Shown: positions 10,196 to 20,955, counted from the stretch's first letter. The stretch is DNA of 64,000 bases from Siphonodentalium dalli (GCA_032622095.1 CP136061.1:253839582-253903581); one strand, 5' to 3'. The notes: generated by a model from the letters alone, not told the origin. Program-made: numbers and translations.

Positions 10196-11399
10196 AAATG
10201 TCAATTTGGCATCCCATAGAAACAGGTTATAACTGAATTATCATTTAAATAATAATGCATTATATTACGGCACATTCCATTATAATATTACTGTGTAGTG
10301 ATATTCTACTTGCCACACGAGCTGTCCGTGTCTCGTCCAACGTTCCACCAAAGACGATGGTTTTACTCTATGTCGAGTAGGTTCGTGTGTCCTGCATGGA
10401 TTCCATCAATATGCAAATGTTTGTATAACCTTTGTTTATTTATTTAATGGTCATTTCTTAATTGATTTATAATCATTGATGTGCGGATGAGAACGGGGGC
10501 ACATGTTTACTGCCGATTTCGTACCTATGTCGGTTGGGTGTCTGATCACTGAGTGTGGGTCACTTGTTTAAATCGCACCACCTTTTTGAAAGAAATATGT
10601 TTATGTAATTTTTAACCTTTATGAATTATTTATTTAATGGCCATTTCTTAATTTATTTATCGACCGGTATGCTTATATGACATCTCAGCGTATAGCCTTT
10701 CAATCAGCCCTCAAGCACGTAGTGATTTCTCACATGTAATGTTCACCAACTTGAATGACAGTGAAGAAGGAAGAAGTGATTTATTCCACTGAGACCGTGT
10801 CACAATAAAACATAGCTGCTAGACCCGATTAAACTGTGGACTAACGGGGATAAGCAGGGTTTTATGCGGTTTCGGACAAAATTAGTCAAATTGGGGGGGG
10901 GGTCGTAAACAGCAGCTTTAGATAAAATTGGGGGGGGGGTATACATAAAATTGTGAGTAAATCTGTTCTTTTTCTTTTGTTCCCCCCCCCCCCCCCCCCC
11001 CCCCCCCGTGCTTCGTGCATGGAGGGTCCCCAAGTGCGAAAGACATTCAAAAATTTATTTTTGCGCATGTAAATCTGATCTTCTCCGTTGGGGTTCCTTC
11101 TCACGCTTACCAAATTGACTATACCGCGTACACATTACTCTATTCGGTCTCGGGCTCTGATTACAACTTTTAGTCCCTCCCTCAAATAGTATACTTGAAC
11201 GCTCAATACCAGTTCCTGATTCTCCAGACCAAATTTTAATGCACGAAAAAATTGCCTATCCTGATTCCATTCAGCCTTTTCCAAAAAAGTCTTGTGGATC
11301 GGATCATCCATTCGTCGACTCCATTGTTAATATTCAGTTTGCTGGTTGCATCTGAACAATATCCGTGGCCGTGTATTGTCCAAATAATTCCACGACGCA
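10196..11399. other. No gene; G/C homopolymers upstream of the zinc-finger gene
   Basis: Contains a direct pair of TTTATTTAATGGNCATTTCT (near 10436 and 10625), two 10-base G runs (10893-10902, 10930-10939) and a 26-base C run (10982-11007). The last 300 bp should hold the promoter and 5' leader of the zinc-finger gene. No clear TATA box is visible. Confidence 0.45.
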
Positions 11400-14300
11400 A
11401 TGAATAATGTGGCTGAACAATATGTAAAACTAGAACCGCAAAACTGTCCACAACTCGAACAAGAGTTACAACTTGTGCAAGACAACGGCAAAGCAAACAC
11501 ATCTGTCCCAGGGGAAGAAAAGGGCGCACATACAAATGTGTCAGATATATCGGTAGACTCCACGTATTCATGTGGTGTGTGTGAAAAACAATTTACTGAG
11601 AAACATCGCCTTATATTTCACAGTAGCTATTGTAATTCATTGGATACAAGATGCAATGACGAAAAATTAACATGTCACATATGTGGCCCTGGCAAATCCT
11701 ATATATCGAAGAATTCACTAACAAGACACATGCTTGTGCATACTGGCAAGAAGAAACATGCATGTTCTTATTGCGAGAAAACATTTGCACGATCTGATGA
11801 GTTGAAAAGTCACATCCGGAAACACAAGAAAGAAAAGGAATCATTATCTAAAGATGGTTGTACTCAGACAGATGCGAAAGAGTCAGATATACATTCGCAC
11901 ATTCCCATGTATTCATGTGTTATCTGTGAAAAGCAATTCGTAAAGAAACAACAATTGACATACCATATTAGCTATTGGCACTCGTCGGGTGGTCGAGATG
12001 CTGGCAAAAAATTTATATGTGACATTTGTGAACCTGCCAAATCCTATATAGCGAAGAATTCACTAGCAAGACACATGCTTGAGCATACTGGTGAGAAGAA
12101 ACATGCATGTTCATATTGTGAGAAAACATTTGCACGAGCTGATGAGTTGAAAAGTCACATCCGAACACACAAGAAAAAAAAGGAATCGTTATCTAATGAT
12201 GGTTGTGTAGAGACGGCAGATGTGAATGAGTCAGATATGCATTCTCATATTGCCACGTATTCATGTGGTATCTGTGAAAAGCAATTCACAAAGAAGCAAC
12301 AATTGACATTTCATATTAGTTATTGGCACTCATCGGGTGAACGAGATACTGACAACAAATTTATATGTGACATCTGTGGTCCTCCCAAATCCTATATATC
12401 GAGGAATTCACTAAATAGGCACATGGTTGAGCATACTGCTGAGGAGAAACATGCAAGTTCATATTGTGAGAAAACATTTGTACGATCTTATGAGTTGAAA
12501 AATCACATCCAGATACATGATAAAAATGGGGATTCTAATGATGGTTGTGCAGACACAGATGCAAAAGAGTCAGATATAAATTCGCACAATGCCCCGTATT
12601 CATGTGGTATATGTGAAAAGCAATTTACGGAAAAACATCGTCTGGCATATCACATCAACTATTGGCATTCAATGAATGGACGAGGGAATGAAAAAAAGTT
12701 CACATGTCACATTTGTGGACCTGCCAGATCCTATTTGTCAAGAATTGCACTTATAAGGCACATGATTGCTCACAGTGAGAAGAAACATGAATGTTTATAT
12801 TGTGAGAAAAAATTTGCACGACCTGATTTGTTGAAAAGTCATTTAAAGATTCACAAGAAAAACACTGATACTGATGACAATGATGCTTGCACCGACACTG
12901 ATCCAAAATTAAGAAGTTCAAATATACATCCGCATTCTTCTACTGTTATGTATTCTTGTGATGTGTGTGAAAGACAATTTAGCCAAAAACGTCGCCTGGC
13001 ATACCATATCAGCTATTGGCATTCAATGACTGGACGAGGGAATGAAAAAAAATTCACATGTCACATTTGTGGATCTTCCAAATCCTATTTGTCAAGAATT
13101 GCACTTATGAGGCACATGCTTGTACATGGTGAGAAGAAACATGAATGTTTATATTGTGAGAAAAAATTTACACGATCTGATCAGTTGAAAAGTCACCAAA
13201 TGATGCACAAGAAAACCATGGATACTGCTAAAGCCATGGATACTGCTAAAACCATGGATACTGCTAATAATGATGCTTGCATGGATACTGTTGCGAAAAT
13301 AAAAAGTCCAGATATACATGTACATCCGCATTCTACTGCACATAAATATTCGTGTGGTGTGTGTGAAAAAGTATTTACAGACAAACGTCGACTGGCATAC
13401 CACACCAGCTATTGGCATTCATCAAAAGGTCGGAGGAATGATGCAAAATACACATGTCATATTTGTGGTCCAGCTAAATCCTATATAGCGAGGAATTCAC
13501 TTACAAGACACATGCTTGTGCACAAAGAAGAGAAGAAACATTCATGTTCATATTGTGAGAAAAAATTTGCACGATCTGATAGGTTGAAAAGTCATATCAT
13601 GATGCACACGAAAAACGATGCGATAATCAAAAGTTCAGTTGTAGATCCGCATTGTACTATGTATTCATGCCGTGAGTGTGATAAACAATTTACAGACAAA
13701 CGTCGCCTGGCGTATCACATCAGCTATTGGCATTCATCAAAAGGTCGAAAGGATGATGAAAAATACACATGTCAGATCTGTGGTCCTCTCAAATCCTATA
13801 TATCGAGGAATTCACTTACAAGACACATGCTTGTGCATAGAGAGGAGAAGAAACATTCATGTTTATATTGTGAGAAAACATTTACAAGATCTGACCGTCT
13901 GAAAAGTCATATAAAGACACACAAGATAAACAGGGATAACGGTGACAATGCTGCCTGCATAGATACTAATCACAATGATGCTCGCATAGATACTAATCAC
14001 AATGCTGCTCGCATAGATACTAATCACAATGATTCCTGCATAGATACTAATCACAATGCTGCCTGCATAGATACTAATCACAATGATGCTTGCATAGATA
14101 CTGATCACAATGATGCTTGCACAGACACCGATTCGAAAATAGAACGTTCAGATATACGTGTACATCCGCATTCTACTACAGTTATGTATACTTGTGCTGT
14201 GTGTGAAAGACAATTTACAGACAAACGTCGTCTGGCATACCACACCAGCTATTGGCATTCATCAAAAGGACGAAAGGAGGATGAAAAATTCACATGTCAT

Positions 14301-15686
14301 ATTTGTGGTCCTGTCAAATCCTATATATCGAGGAATTCACTTACAAGACACATTCTTGTGCATACTGGCGAGAAGAAACATGCATGTTCTTATTGTGAGA
14401 AAACATTTGTACGATCTGATGAGTTGAAAAGTCATATAAAGATACACAAGATAGACAGGGATAACGATGAAAATGTTGCTTGCATAGATACTAATCATAA
14501 TGATCCTTGCACAGGCACCGATTCGAAAATAGAAAGTTCAGATATACATGCTACTATACATTCTACTACAGTTATGTATTCTTGTGATGTGTGTGAAAGA
14601 CAATTTACAGACAAACGTCGCCTGGCATATCATATAACCTATTGGCATTCAATGATTGGACGAGGGAATGAAAACAAGTTCAACTGTCACATTTGTGGAC
14701 CTGCCAGAACATATCTGTCAAGAATTGCGCTTAAGAGGCACATGCTTGCACACGGTGAGAAGAAACATGAATGTTTATATTGTGAGAAAACATTTACTCG
14801 ACATGATCTGTTAAAAAGTCACCACTTAATGCACAAGAGACATCAGGATTGCCCACAATCAGATATTACAAATTATGAATGTGATCTATGTGTCAGACAG
14901 TTTGAGAAGAGAACCAGCCTGATACAACACGTGGCAAGTTGTCATCCATCTAAGGAAGTCCAGAATGACGAAAAATTCATGTGTGAAATATGCCCTGTTG
15001 AAAAATTATTTCTGTCAAAGAAATATCTGAAAAGGCATATGCTTTTGCATGGAGAGAAAAAACATGCTTGCTCACGGTGTTCGAAGCTGTTTGCAACAAC
15101 TGCCACACTTAGATGTCATGTGAAGAATCACCATAAAAATGATGACATAACTGAGACAACTGAACGTGAAAGTGATATATGTCAGATTGTTTATGGTACA
15201 GAAACAGATTTGTCAAAACATGCATGTGTACCTGCAAATGAGAACAGACAGACGGAACATTGGGTCTGCGAGGTATGTGGTCAGAAGTTTAAATACATTA
15301 GCAGTTTAAACACCCACTTGTTAGTTCACTCGGACTTGATGCCTTACACCTGTCATGTCTGTCAGAAATCATTTAAGGCGAAGGGCAATTTGAAAACTCA
15401 CATCATGAGGCATTCGTCGGATAAAACATTTGTGTGCGAGAAGTGTGGTAAAAGATTTTCATGTCAAGGTGATATGAAGTTGCATCAAAGAATTCATTCT
15501 GATGAAAAGCCATTCAAATGCACTGTGTGCGGGCATAGATTTCGTGACAGGAGGAACTTATTGACTCACAAATACACGCACGTGAGTGCTAAATTGTACC
15601 CATGCAGCCATTGTGGGGCTGGATTCTCGAGGAGGAAATTTCTCTTCAATCACGTGACGAAACAGCATCCAACTGAAACCGCTTGA
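11400..15686 (+). CDS. Large multi-C2H2 zinc-finger protein, 1428 aa, single exon
   Basis: Probable nuclear DNA-binding regulator; no orthologue recognised. After a 55-residue leader come ten modules of about 100-140 residues. Each has three C2H2 fingers: type A (YSCGVCEKQFT...H..YWH), type B (CHICGPxKSYxSRxxLxRHM) and type C (C.YCEKxFxRxDxLKSH). Modules are joined by acidic, low-complexity linkers. The tail (about 1287-1425) has five classical fingers in tight tandem, apparently the most conserved DNA-reading block. That makes about 35 fingers. In module 3 the type C finger near residue 350 reads HASSYCEKTF, having lost its first zinc-binding Cys. No KRAB, BTB, ZAD or SCAN domain is present. 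Two linkers contain in-frame minisatellites. The ATG at 11400 has a purine at -3. Codons and spacing suggest expansion by module duplication. Confidence 0.92.
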   Translation: MNNVAEQYVKLEPQNCPQLEQELQLVQDNGKANTSVPGEEKGAHTNVSDISVDSTYSCGVCEKQFTEKHRLIFHSSYCNSLDTRCNDEKLTCHICGPGKSYISKNSLTRHMLVHTGKKKHACSYCEKTFARSDELKSHIRKHKKEKESLSKDGCTQTDAKESDIHSHIPMYSCVICEKQFVKKQQLTYHISYWHSSGGRDAGKKFICDICEPAKSYIAKNSLARHMLEHTGEKKHACSYCEKTFARADELKSHIRTHKKKKESLSNDGCVETADVNESDMHSHIATYSCGICEKQFTKKQQLTFHISYWHSSGERDTDNKFICDICGPPKSYISRNSLNRHMVEHTAEEKHASSYCEKTFVRSYELKNHIQIHDKNGDSNDGCADTDAKESDINSHNAPYSCGICEKQFTEKHRLAYHINYWHSMNGRGNEKKFTCHICGPARSYLSRIALIRHMIAHSEKKHECLYCEKKFARPDLLKSHLKIHKKNTDTDDNDACTDTDPKLRSSNIHPHSSTVMYSCDVCERQFSQKRRLAYHISYWHSMTGRGNEKKFTCHICGSSKSYLSRIALMRHMLVHGEKKHECLYCEKKFTRSDQLKSHQMMHKKTMDTAKAMDTAKTMDTANNDACMDTVAKIKSPDIHVHPHSTAHKYSCGVCEKVFTDKRRLAYHTSYWHSSKGRRNDAKYTCHICGPAKSYIARNSLTRHMLVHKEEKKHSCSYCEKKFARSDRLKSHIMMHTKNDAIIKSSVVDPHCTMYSCRECDKQFTDKRRLAYHISYWHSSKGRKDDEKYTCQICGPLKSYISRNSLTRHMLVHREEKKHSCLYCEKTFTRSDRLKSHIKTHKINRDNGDNAACIDTNHNDARIDTNHNAARIDTNHNDSCIDTNHNAACIDTNHNDACIDTDHNDACTDTDSKIERSDIRVHPHSTTVMYTCAVCERQFTDKRRLAYHTSYWHSSKGRKEDEKFTCHICGPVKSYISRNSLTRHILVHTGEKKHACSYCEKTFVRSDELKSHIKIHKIDRDNDENVACIDTNHNDPCTGTDSKIESSDIHATIHSTTVMYSCDVCERQFTDKRRLAYHITYWHSMIGRGNENKFNCHICGPARTYLSRIALKRHMLAHGEKKHECLYCEKTFTRHDLLKSHHLMHKRHQDCPQSDITNYECDLCVRQFEKRTSLIQHVASCHPSKEVQNDEKFMCEICPVEKLFLSKKYLKRHMLLHGEKKHACSRCSKLFATTATLRCHVKNHHKNDDITETTERESDICQIVYGTETDLSKHACVPANENRQTEHWVCEVCGQKFKYISSLNTHLLVHSDLMPYTCHVCQKSFKAKGNLKTHIMRHSSDKTFVCEKCGKRFSCQGDMKLHQRIHSDEKPFKCTVCGHRFRDRRNLLTHKYTHVSAKLYPCSHCGAGFSRRKFLFNHVTKQHPTETA
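13214..13272 (+). repeat. In-frame 18-bp coding minisatellite
   Basis: About three copies of ACCATGGATACTGCTAAA lie in the linker after module 5 of the zinc-finger protein and encode TMDTAK repeats. The unit length is a multiple of three, so copy changes keep the frame. Confidence 0.7.
13948..14125 (+). repeat. In-frame 27-bp coding minisatellite
   Basis: About six to seven copies of a 9-residue unit (ACIDTNHND and variants such as ARIDTNHNA) lie in the linker after module 7. Alternate copies end in NHNA or NHND, hinting at a higher-order 54-bp unit. Imperfect related units recur in the linker after module 8 (near 14478-14520). Confidence 0.75.
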
Positions 15687-15701
15687 CCAAATACTAATTT
15701 C

Positions 15702-16346
15702 GCTGAAGGGGTCCATCTCACCAAAAACGTGCTGAAGGGTACACAGGTTTTTTAAATGTGCTGAAGCCTACACAGGGTTTGAAATCTCATTATAAATGAC
15801 GTTTAATTTTCGTGTCTGCTATTATTACTTTCCAATAAAAATTAAAATGGAACTAAAAACAAACTGCTGATGGACGCCAGACTTCCATGAACAGAGCAAA
15901 CTCCATACAGCGCCCTCTACGTTATCACTGCGATATAGCACTGCCACAAGGATGGTACAAGGATGCAGACGATAAATCTATTTTTACAGATCGTCGCGGA
16001 ACTATATTTAGTCACCTATTATCTTGTTTTGACCACCAAATTTTTTTTAAGTTTGCAATAATGGTAATTCTTTCGATCTTGATAAGAACAATATGAACTG
16101 AGCCAGACATAGACAATTTTAATCCTAAAACATAAGAACTAAAAACACGTAAGAAATACTTACCAATTAATGTCCTTATGGCAGTGGTATCTCAGCGGAG
16201 CGATGGGAGATAACTCTGCCTGGAGTTTGTGAACAGAGTTCAAGTATCGGTGTTACTGCCGGTCACAAACCATGTGTACCCTCAAGCACATTTTCAAAAC
16301 CTCTGTACCATTCAGCACTTGTTTTGGTGAGAGTGACCCCTTCACT
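15702..16346. mobile_element. Iteron-type foldback element directly after the zinc-finger gene
   Basis: Left end GCTGAAGGGGTCCATCTCAC is inverted at the right end (GTGAGAGTGACCCCTTC, to 16346). Inside each end a short motif is iterated: GTGCTGAAGGGTACACAGGT and GTGCTGAAGCCTACACAGGG on the left, with inverted counterparts on the right (CTGTACCATTCAGCAC). The element starts 16 bp past the stop codon of the zinc-finger gene. A related copy begins at 19776. Confidence 0.6.
15834..15839 (+). terminator. Candidate polyadenylation signal of the zinc-finger gene
   Basis: AATAAA 148 bases past the stop codon, inside the foldback element 15702-16346. It is the first plus-strand hexamer I see after the stop codon, so the transposon probably supplies the 3' end of the mRNA. 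Confidence 0.45.
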
Positions 16347-16485
16347 ACTTTCGTCTGTGTGACTATTAAATTGGTTGTATCACCGATAACTTATTTTCAC
16401 TTGAGACAAAAAGACCATTTGTAACTTTCTACATTTGTATGGGAGGTAATTTTCACATTTTAAAACATGTATTAAATAATTTGGC

Positions 16486-16764
16486 TAAAAGGGTCTGTAC
16501 ACTAAATCCGACCATTTATGGTACCATCTCCTTTTATACTCAACATAATATATGCAATTGATGAATTAATTTGAGCCATGAATTACATGTAGCGCAAAAA
16601 TACACTCATGTTCTCTATGAATGATGCAAACAACATGGTAATTATAATGAAAATGATGTTATTACCCTAATCATAAACTCATTTTCATTGTAATAACCAT
16701 GTTCTTGAGTATAAAAGGAGATGGTCCCAAAAATGGCAGGATTTGGTGTACAGTACCCCTTTAA
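16486..16764. mobile_element. Foldback MITE (GGTACCATCTCC family), complete copy
   Basis: Left TAAAAGGGTCTGTACACTAA, with CCATTTATGGTACCATCTCC following, pairs with right GGAGATGGTCCCAAAAATGG and TGTACAGTACCCCTTTA. The arms exceed 100 bp and include CATGGTAATTATAATGAAAA facing its complement. Partial copies at 7957-8090 and 56620-56880. Confidence 0.7.
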
Positions 16765-16765
16765 A

Positions 16766-17474
16766 TTGTACATGTAATTAAAAATTCTTCTATTTTAATT
16801 TCGCCAGAAAGAAGCTGAGCCTTTAATTTCTCATTTTAGGATGGCTATACCAATCCTTTTCAAATGTCCATACTTACTTTGAATTCAACCCTTGAGATTA
16901 GTTTTTGTATACCGTACGCCGGTTTTGAACATAACGTGACGCATTATGTTATTGGTCCGTCCTTTCGCTTTTTTCGTTTTCGGGTGATAACTTTGGTAAG
17001 TCTGAACTGAAATTTGGTATGTGGGTTTACTAGCCCAAAATACAGGTCATATTCAAATTCGGGTTCCGCCCCCCCCCCCCCCCCCCCCCACCCACCAATT
17101 TTCACCAGAGTTACGACCCTTTTTGTTTGAATTTGCACTTAAGTTTCGTTTCCGGATGATAACTTAAGTCTGAATTGAATGGAACGAATGGTATGTGAGT
17201 TTACTAGCCCAACATACATGTCAATTTCGAATTTGTGTTCGGCCCGCCAATTTTCACTTGAGTTTTCAACATTCACCATACTTGTGTGTTTTTTTTTGGT
17301 CAAACTATATACCGTGTGTCGATGCTGTTGAGTTAAGTTAGCTATATAATGCATACGTTTAAAAACCATCGATAAAACATGAATACTCAGTTACTTAACA
17401 GCCTCCGCTCACAGTATTATGGTCGGTATTTGTTTTATGTATATTCATTTCGCCTTCTATGTACCGCCTGATGA
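16766..17474. repeat. Dispersed repeat module with a 21-C run; no gene
   Basis: Two related segments (near 16975-17100 and 17145-17265) each read GATAACTTnnGTAAGTCTGAA, GGTATGTGNGTTTACTAGCC and CCAATTTTCACC. The first carries a C run at 17069-17089. Related wording (GGTATGTGGGTTTCTCAGCC-like) occurs in the foldback at 17548-18395. Confidence 0.45.
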
Positions 17475-17546
17475 CTTCGGGGGTAAAAAATATTTGATTC
17501 GAGTCGAGGAACCCACCCATCAAAGCTCAGAGTGATCAGATATAGA
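17475..17546. repeat. Dispersed repeat R, left fragment
   Basis: TTCGGGGGTAAAAAATATTT, then GATTCGAGTCGAGGAACCCA and CAGAGTGATCAGATAT. Continues at 18815-19075 after an insertion. Intact relatives lie at 44585-44920 and 45890-46110. Confidence 0.6.
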
Positions 17547-17547
17547 T

Positions 17548-18395
17548 TTTTATGTTTACCCATACCATAGTATGGTAAACATAGTGTCAACGTCCGGATT
17601 TACCACTCGTCGTTAGTCCGTCCGTCGTCTGTCTTTATGTCTATCTGTCTGTAGACACTTTACGCATGGTGCGATAACTCGAACATTTTCTATCCGACCG
17701 GAATCAAATTTTGTATGTGGGTTTCTCAGCCCAAAATACAGATCGAGTTCGAATATGAGTTTGATCCGAGTTTTTTATACGGAGTTATGGCCCTCTGACA
17801 TAGAATTCATGCATGCTTCGATAAATCAACAATTTTTCAACTGATAGGAACCAAATTTGGTACGTGAGTTTGTCAACTCAAAATACAGATCGAGTTTGAA
17901 TATGGGTTAGATCTGACATTTTATACCAGAGTTATGAACCTTTTTCAACTAAGAATTGAACAAATAACCATAGCAGTCTACAACTAATTAATTACCAGTG
18001 GTATCACTTTAGCTCTGAGCGAAAATGTTCGAGTTATCGCACCATGCGTAAAGTGTCTACAGACAAACAGACGGATGGACTAATGACAGGTGGTCAATCC
18101 GGACGTTGACACTACCATACTATGATATGGGTAAGAGTAATTTTTATGTTTACCCATATCATAGTATGGTAGTGTCAACGTCCGGATTGACCACATGTCA
18201 TTAGTCCATCCGTCTGTTTGTCTGTAGACACTTTACGCATGGTGCGATAACTCGAACATTTTCTATGTGATCGGAACCAAATTTTGTATATGAATTTATC
18301 AGCACAAAAGACAAATCGAGTTCGAATATGTGTTTGATCAGACTATTTTTAACTAATTTATGGCCCTTTTTCGAAAATAATATTCACTCTTAAAA
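17548..18395. mobile_element. Foldback element plus a second partial copy
   Basis: Copy 1 runs from GTTTACCCATACCATAGTAT (17554) to the inverted CATACTATGATATGGGTAA (near 18130). The arms also share GTGTCAACGTCCGGATT, TAGTCCNTCCGTC and GACACTTTACGCATGGTGCG. A second left arm starts at about 18147 in the original orientation and breaks off near 18390. The insertion splits the older dispersed repeat R. Confidence 0.65.
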
Positions 18396-18814
18396 AAAAA
18401 AAAATAGTTTGAATTCCTTGCTCTATTTAACATAAGCCTGTGATTTGTTGACAGCTCTGCTGTATAATTGATACTAATCGGTCAGCAGTGAGGTGTTTAT
18501 CTTGATGGCTGTTGTGGGTAGAATTTGATACAGTATCATTATAAACTGAAATTGGAATCTCTTGACCAAGTATTCCATGTCCAGGTCACCTATCCACATT
18601 TAACCCAAGGCTGTGGTGGTTCAGCATTACATATCCTGTTCCAGTGCATTCTCTTATATAAATGTGAGTGACCCATAAATTCCAATAATTTGTGTTATGT
18701 GCATTGTCTATAATAGTACCTAACAGTATACACTATAATTCAACATCAAAACTCTCATTTATGATTCCGATCAGAGTAATTTACTCTCGCCAAGGGATGG
18801 TTAACATCTGCCGA
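18396..18814. other. No gene recognised
   Basis: AT-rich sequence with a degraded fragment of the GCATTCTCTTATATA palindrome family near 18649. Nothing else identified. Confidence 0.4.
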
Positions 18815-19075
18815 TCGTGATCGGCCTCTCGTTAAAATCTATTATTGTTCACCACCTGGAATATTTAGTGACCCAGTAAAAGTCGACGAGAAGACTGTCT
18901 CGGACCAAATTGCGGATGAAGATGGATAACTCTAAAATCAAGTGGCTTTTTGTGTCAGAATTTGACAAACCGGCAACATTTCGTTGAAGAAAATGTTGAT
19001 AAATAACAGGTTTTGGGCAATTTTATACTATATTTGACTGTGGATAGCTTTATTTTTCGGCAATTAATCGATTCT
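18815..19075. repeat. Dispersed repeat R, right fragment
   Basis: Contains AAATTGCGGATGAAGATGGA, CTCTAAAATCAAGTGG, TTTGTGTCAGAATTTGA and TGTTGATAAATAACAGGTT. These match 44735-44890 closely and 46050-46090 more weakly. Confidence 0.6.
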
Positions 19076-19077
19076 GT

Positions 19078-19258
19078 ATGCCTGTATGGTGCTTATTTGA
19101 ATTATCTGGGCTGGTCCATGCCTGTATGGTGCTTATTTGAATTATCTGGGCTGGTCCATGCCTGTATGGTGCTTATTTGAATTATCTGGGCTGGTCCATG
19201 CCTGTATGGTGCTTATTTGAATTCTCTGGGCTGGTCCATGTCTATATTGTGCTTATTT
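19078..19258 (+). repeat. Tandem repeat, 40-bp unit x about 4.5
   Basis: Unit contains CATGCCTGTATGGTGCTTAT and TTGAATTATCTGGGCTGGTC. The first three copies look identical, the fourth has one change (TTATC to TTCTC) and the fifth is partial and diverged. Confidence 0.9.
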
Positions 19259-19775
19259 GGAACATTTGTTTCATCAACAAATTGCCATCTTCCGACAGGA
19301 TATGGTGCATGTCTGCCAAATTTTTTTGAACCATCACTCTGGTCAAACAAAGATAGTGCAAACATTTTGCTGGATATCTGTTAGTAACATTTAATGCTAA
19401 TATACCAGTACTAGTATTATATGTCACTTGTTATATTGATGTGGCTGCAATTAAGTTCATCTGCAATTACATGTCATAAAATATTCTTTATATTAATAGG
19501 ATCTAATTCTGGATGATTTTTTTCTGAAAACACGCGAGACATATTCCTCTCACATATGTTCGACATAAATATTGACTTCCCTTACAATGAATTGTGCTTC
19601 AGTGCAATTAAGTTGTGACTTGATCGCTAAATAAATGATGATAGTGATTGATTTAGCAACATTATGTTGGCCTTTAAAATAATCTCAATTTCAAACTATC
19701 AATTCGAAGGGAAAAATCATTATCCTCTATAACCACTGTATGCTATAGTACTATAACAACACCTGCCCTACTATG
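19259..19775. other. No gene recognised
   Basis: AT-rich sequence without a foldback pair, tandem repeat or convincing coding segment that I can see. Confidence 0.4.
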
Positions 19776-19995
19776 GCTGAAGGGGTCACTCTCACCAAAA
19801 AAAAGTGCTGAATAGTGCACAGGTTTTAAAATTATGTTCTAAATGACGTTTAGTTTTCGTTTCTGTCATGATTTCCTTTAGAGAATAACTGTTTACGTTA
19901 TAATGATCATTAAAATGAACCGAAAACAAATTTCTGATGGGCGCCAGACTTTCAGGAACACAGTTGTGCCTTCTTAATGATATACACGTCCTGGT
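19776..19995. mobile_element. Iteron-type foldback element, left portion
   Basis: Begins GCTGAAGGGGTCACTCTCAC and continues GTGCTGAATAGTGCACAGGT, then TAAATGACGTTTAGTTTTCG and CTGATGGGCGCCAGACTTTC. It parallels 15702-15880 throughout. It is interrupted by the next element at 19996. A degraded right end may be GAGCGACATTCAGCC near 20476. Confidence 0.55.
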
Positions 19996-20377
19996 GCTGA
20001 ATAGGTCACTCACCGGTTTTCTGTGATAAAGTTACCCAGGTTCCTAAATTTGTGATAAAGTTACCCAGGTTGAAGAGAATTGTGATAAAGTTATCCAGGT
20101 TAAGCAAATCTCACAATATCAACTCGATTTAAAAGTCACCGATGGAAATATTGTTCAGTTTTGGCAAATTAATAGCCCTTATTAATAATAAATTAAGATA
20201 TATTAGTACTGTAGTTTGTCATTTTGATCGCAAAAATCAATAATTTGTTGCTAAACGCGAAATGTTATTAACCTGGGTAACTTTATCACAATCCTCTCAA
20301 ACCTGGGTAACTTTATCACAATTTCAGGAACCTGGGTAACTTTATCACAGAAAACCGGTGAGAGTGACCTATTCAGC
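19996..20377. mobile_element. Iteron-type foldback element, complete 382-bp copy
   Basis: Ends GCTGAATAGGTCACTCACCG and its inverse (...GAGAGTGACCTATTCAGC). Each arm holds three direct copies, spaced about 29-30 bp, of a motif: TGTGATAAAGTTACCCAGGT on the left and CCTGGGTAACTTTATCACA on the right. The 170-bp centre is AT-rich and non-coding. This is the clearest member of the family described under findings. Confidence 0.75.
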
Positions 20378-20539
20378 CGTACTAGTAGGTCTTCTGCAAC
20401 ACAATTCACAATATGAAAAGTATTGACGTGCGTTCACATGTTTTCTGCTGAATCAAAAATACCGGTATGAGGGAGCGACATTCAGCCGATCATTCCTGTG
20501 AATTATTTTGTATGTAGTGAGTTGTCCTGACTGAGTGAA

Positions 20540-20855
20540 GCTGAAATGGTCATTGTCACCCCCTTTCATTCAGTTGGGTACCCAGCTTTTTAAAACTTTC
20601 AGTTAGGTACCCAGCTTTTATAAAATTTACATTTGGGTACCCAGCTTTATGAATCAGGTCGATCTGCAGTACCTATGTCCTATGCATACAATTCCTCTCC
20701 GCTATTATTTTCAAGTATCGTGACGAATCTACATCATAATTCATATATAAATACGTATTCACACATTTAACAGGTTCATTTCGCAATCAAGTGACGACAA
20801 TAACTAATTAAATCACGCTGTGTGTGAGATTTGATAAAGCTGGGTACCCAAATGT
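20540..20855. mobile_element. Iteron-type foldback element, cut by the assembly gap
   Basis: Starts GCTGAAATGGTCATTGTCAC, followed by three copies of GGGTACCCAGCTTTN spaced about 32 bp. The inverted counterpart GATAAAGCTGGGTACCC appears at 20832 just before the N run. The rest of the right arm is lost in the gap. Confidence 0.65.
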
Positions 20856-20955
20856 NNNNNNNNNNNNNNNNNNNNNNNNNNNNNNNNNNNNNNNNNNNNN
20901 NNNNNNNNNNNNNNNNNNNNNNNNNNNNNNNNNNNNNNNNNNNNNNNNNNNNNNN
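20856..20955. other. Assembly gap, 100 N
   Basis: Exactly 100 N. The round length suggests a placeholder of unknown true size, next to a satellite array that could explain why the assembly broke here. Confidence 0.99.

Noticed and set aside
13149-14108. Minus-strand ORFs opposite the zinc-finger gene
   Set aside because: Repetitive antisense shadows of the coding minisatellites and finger modules.
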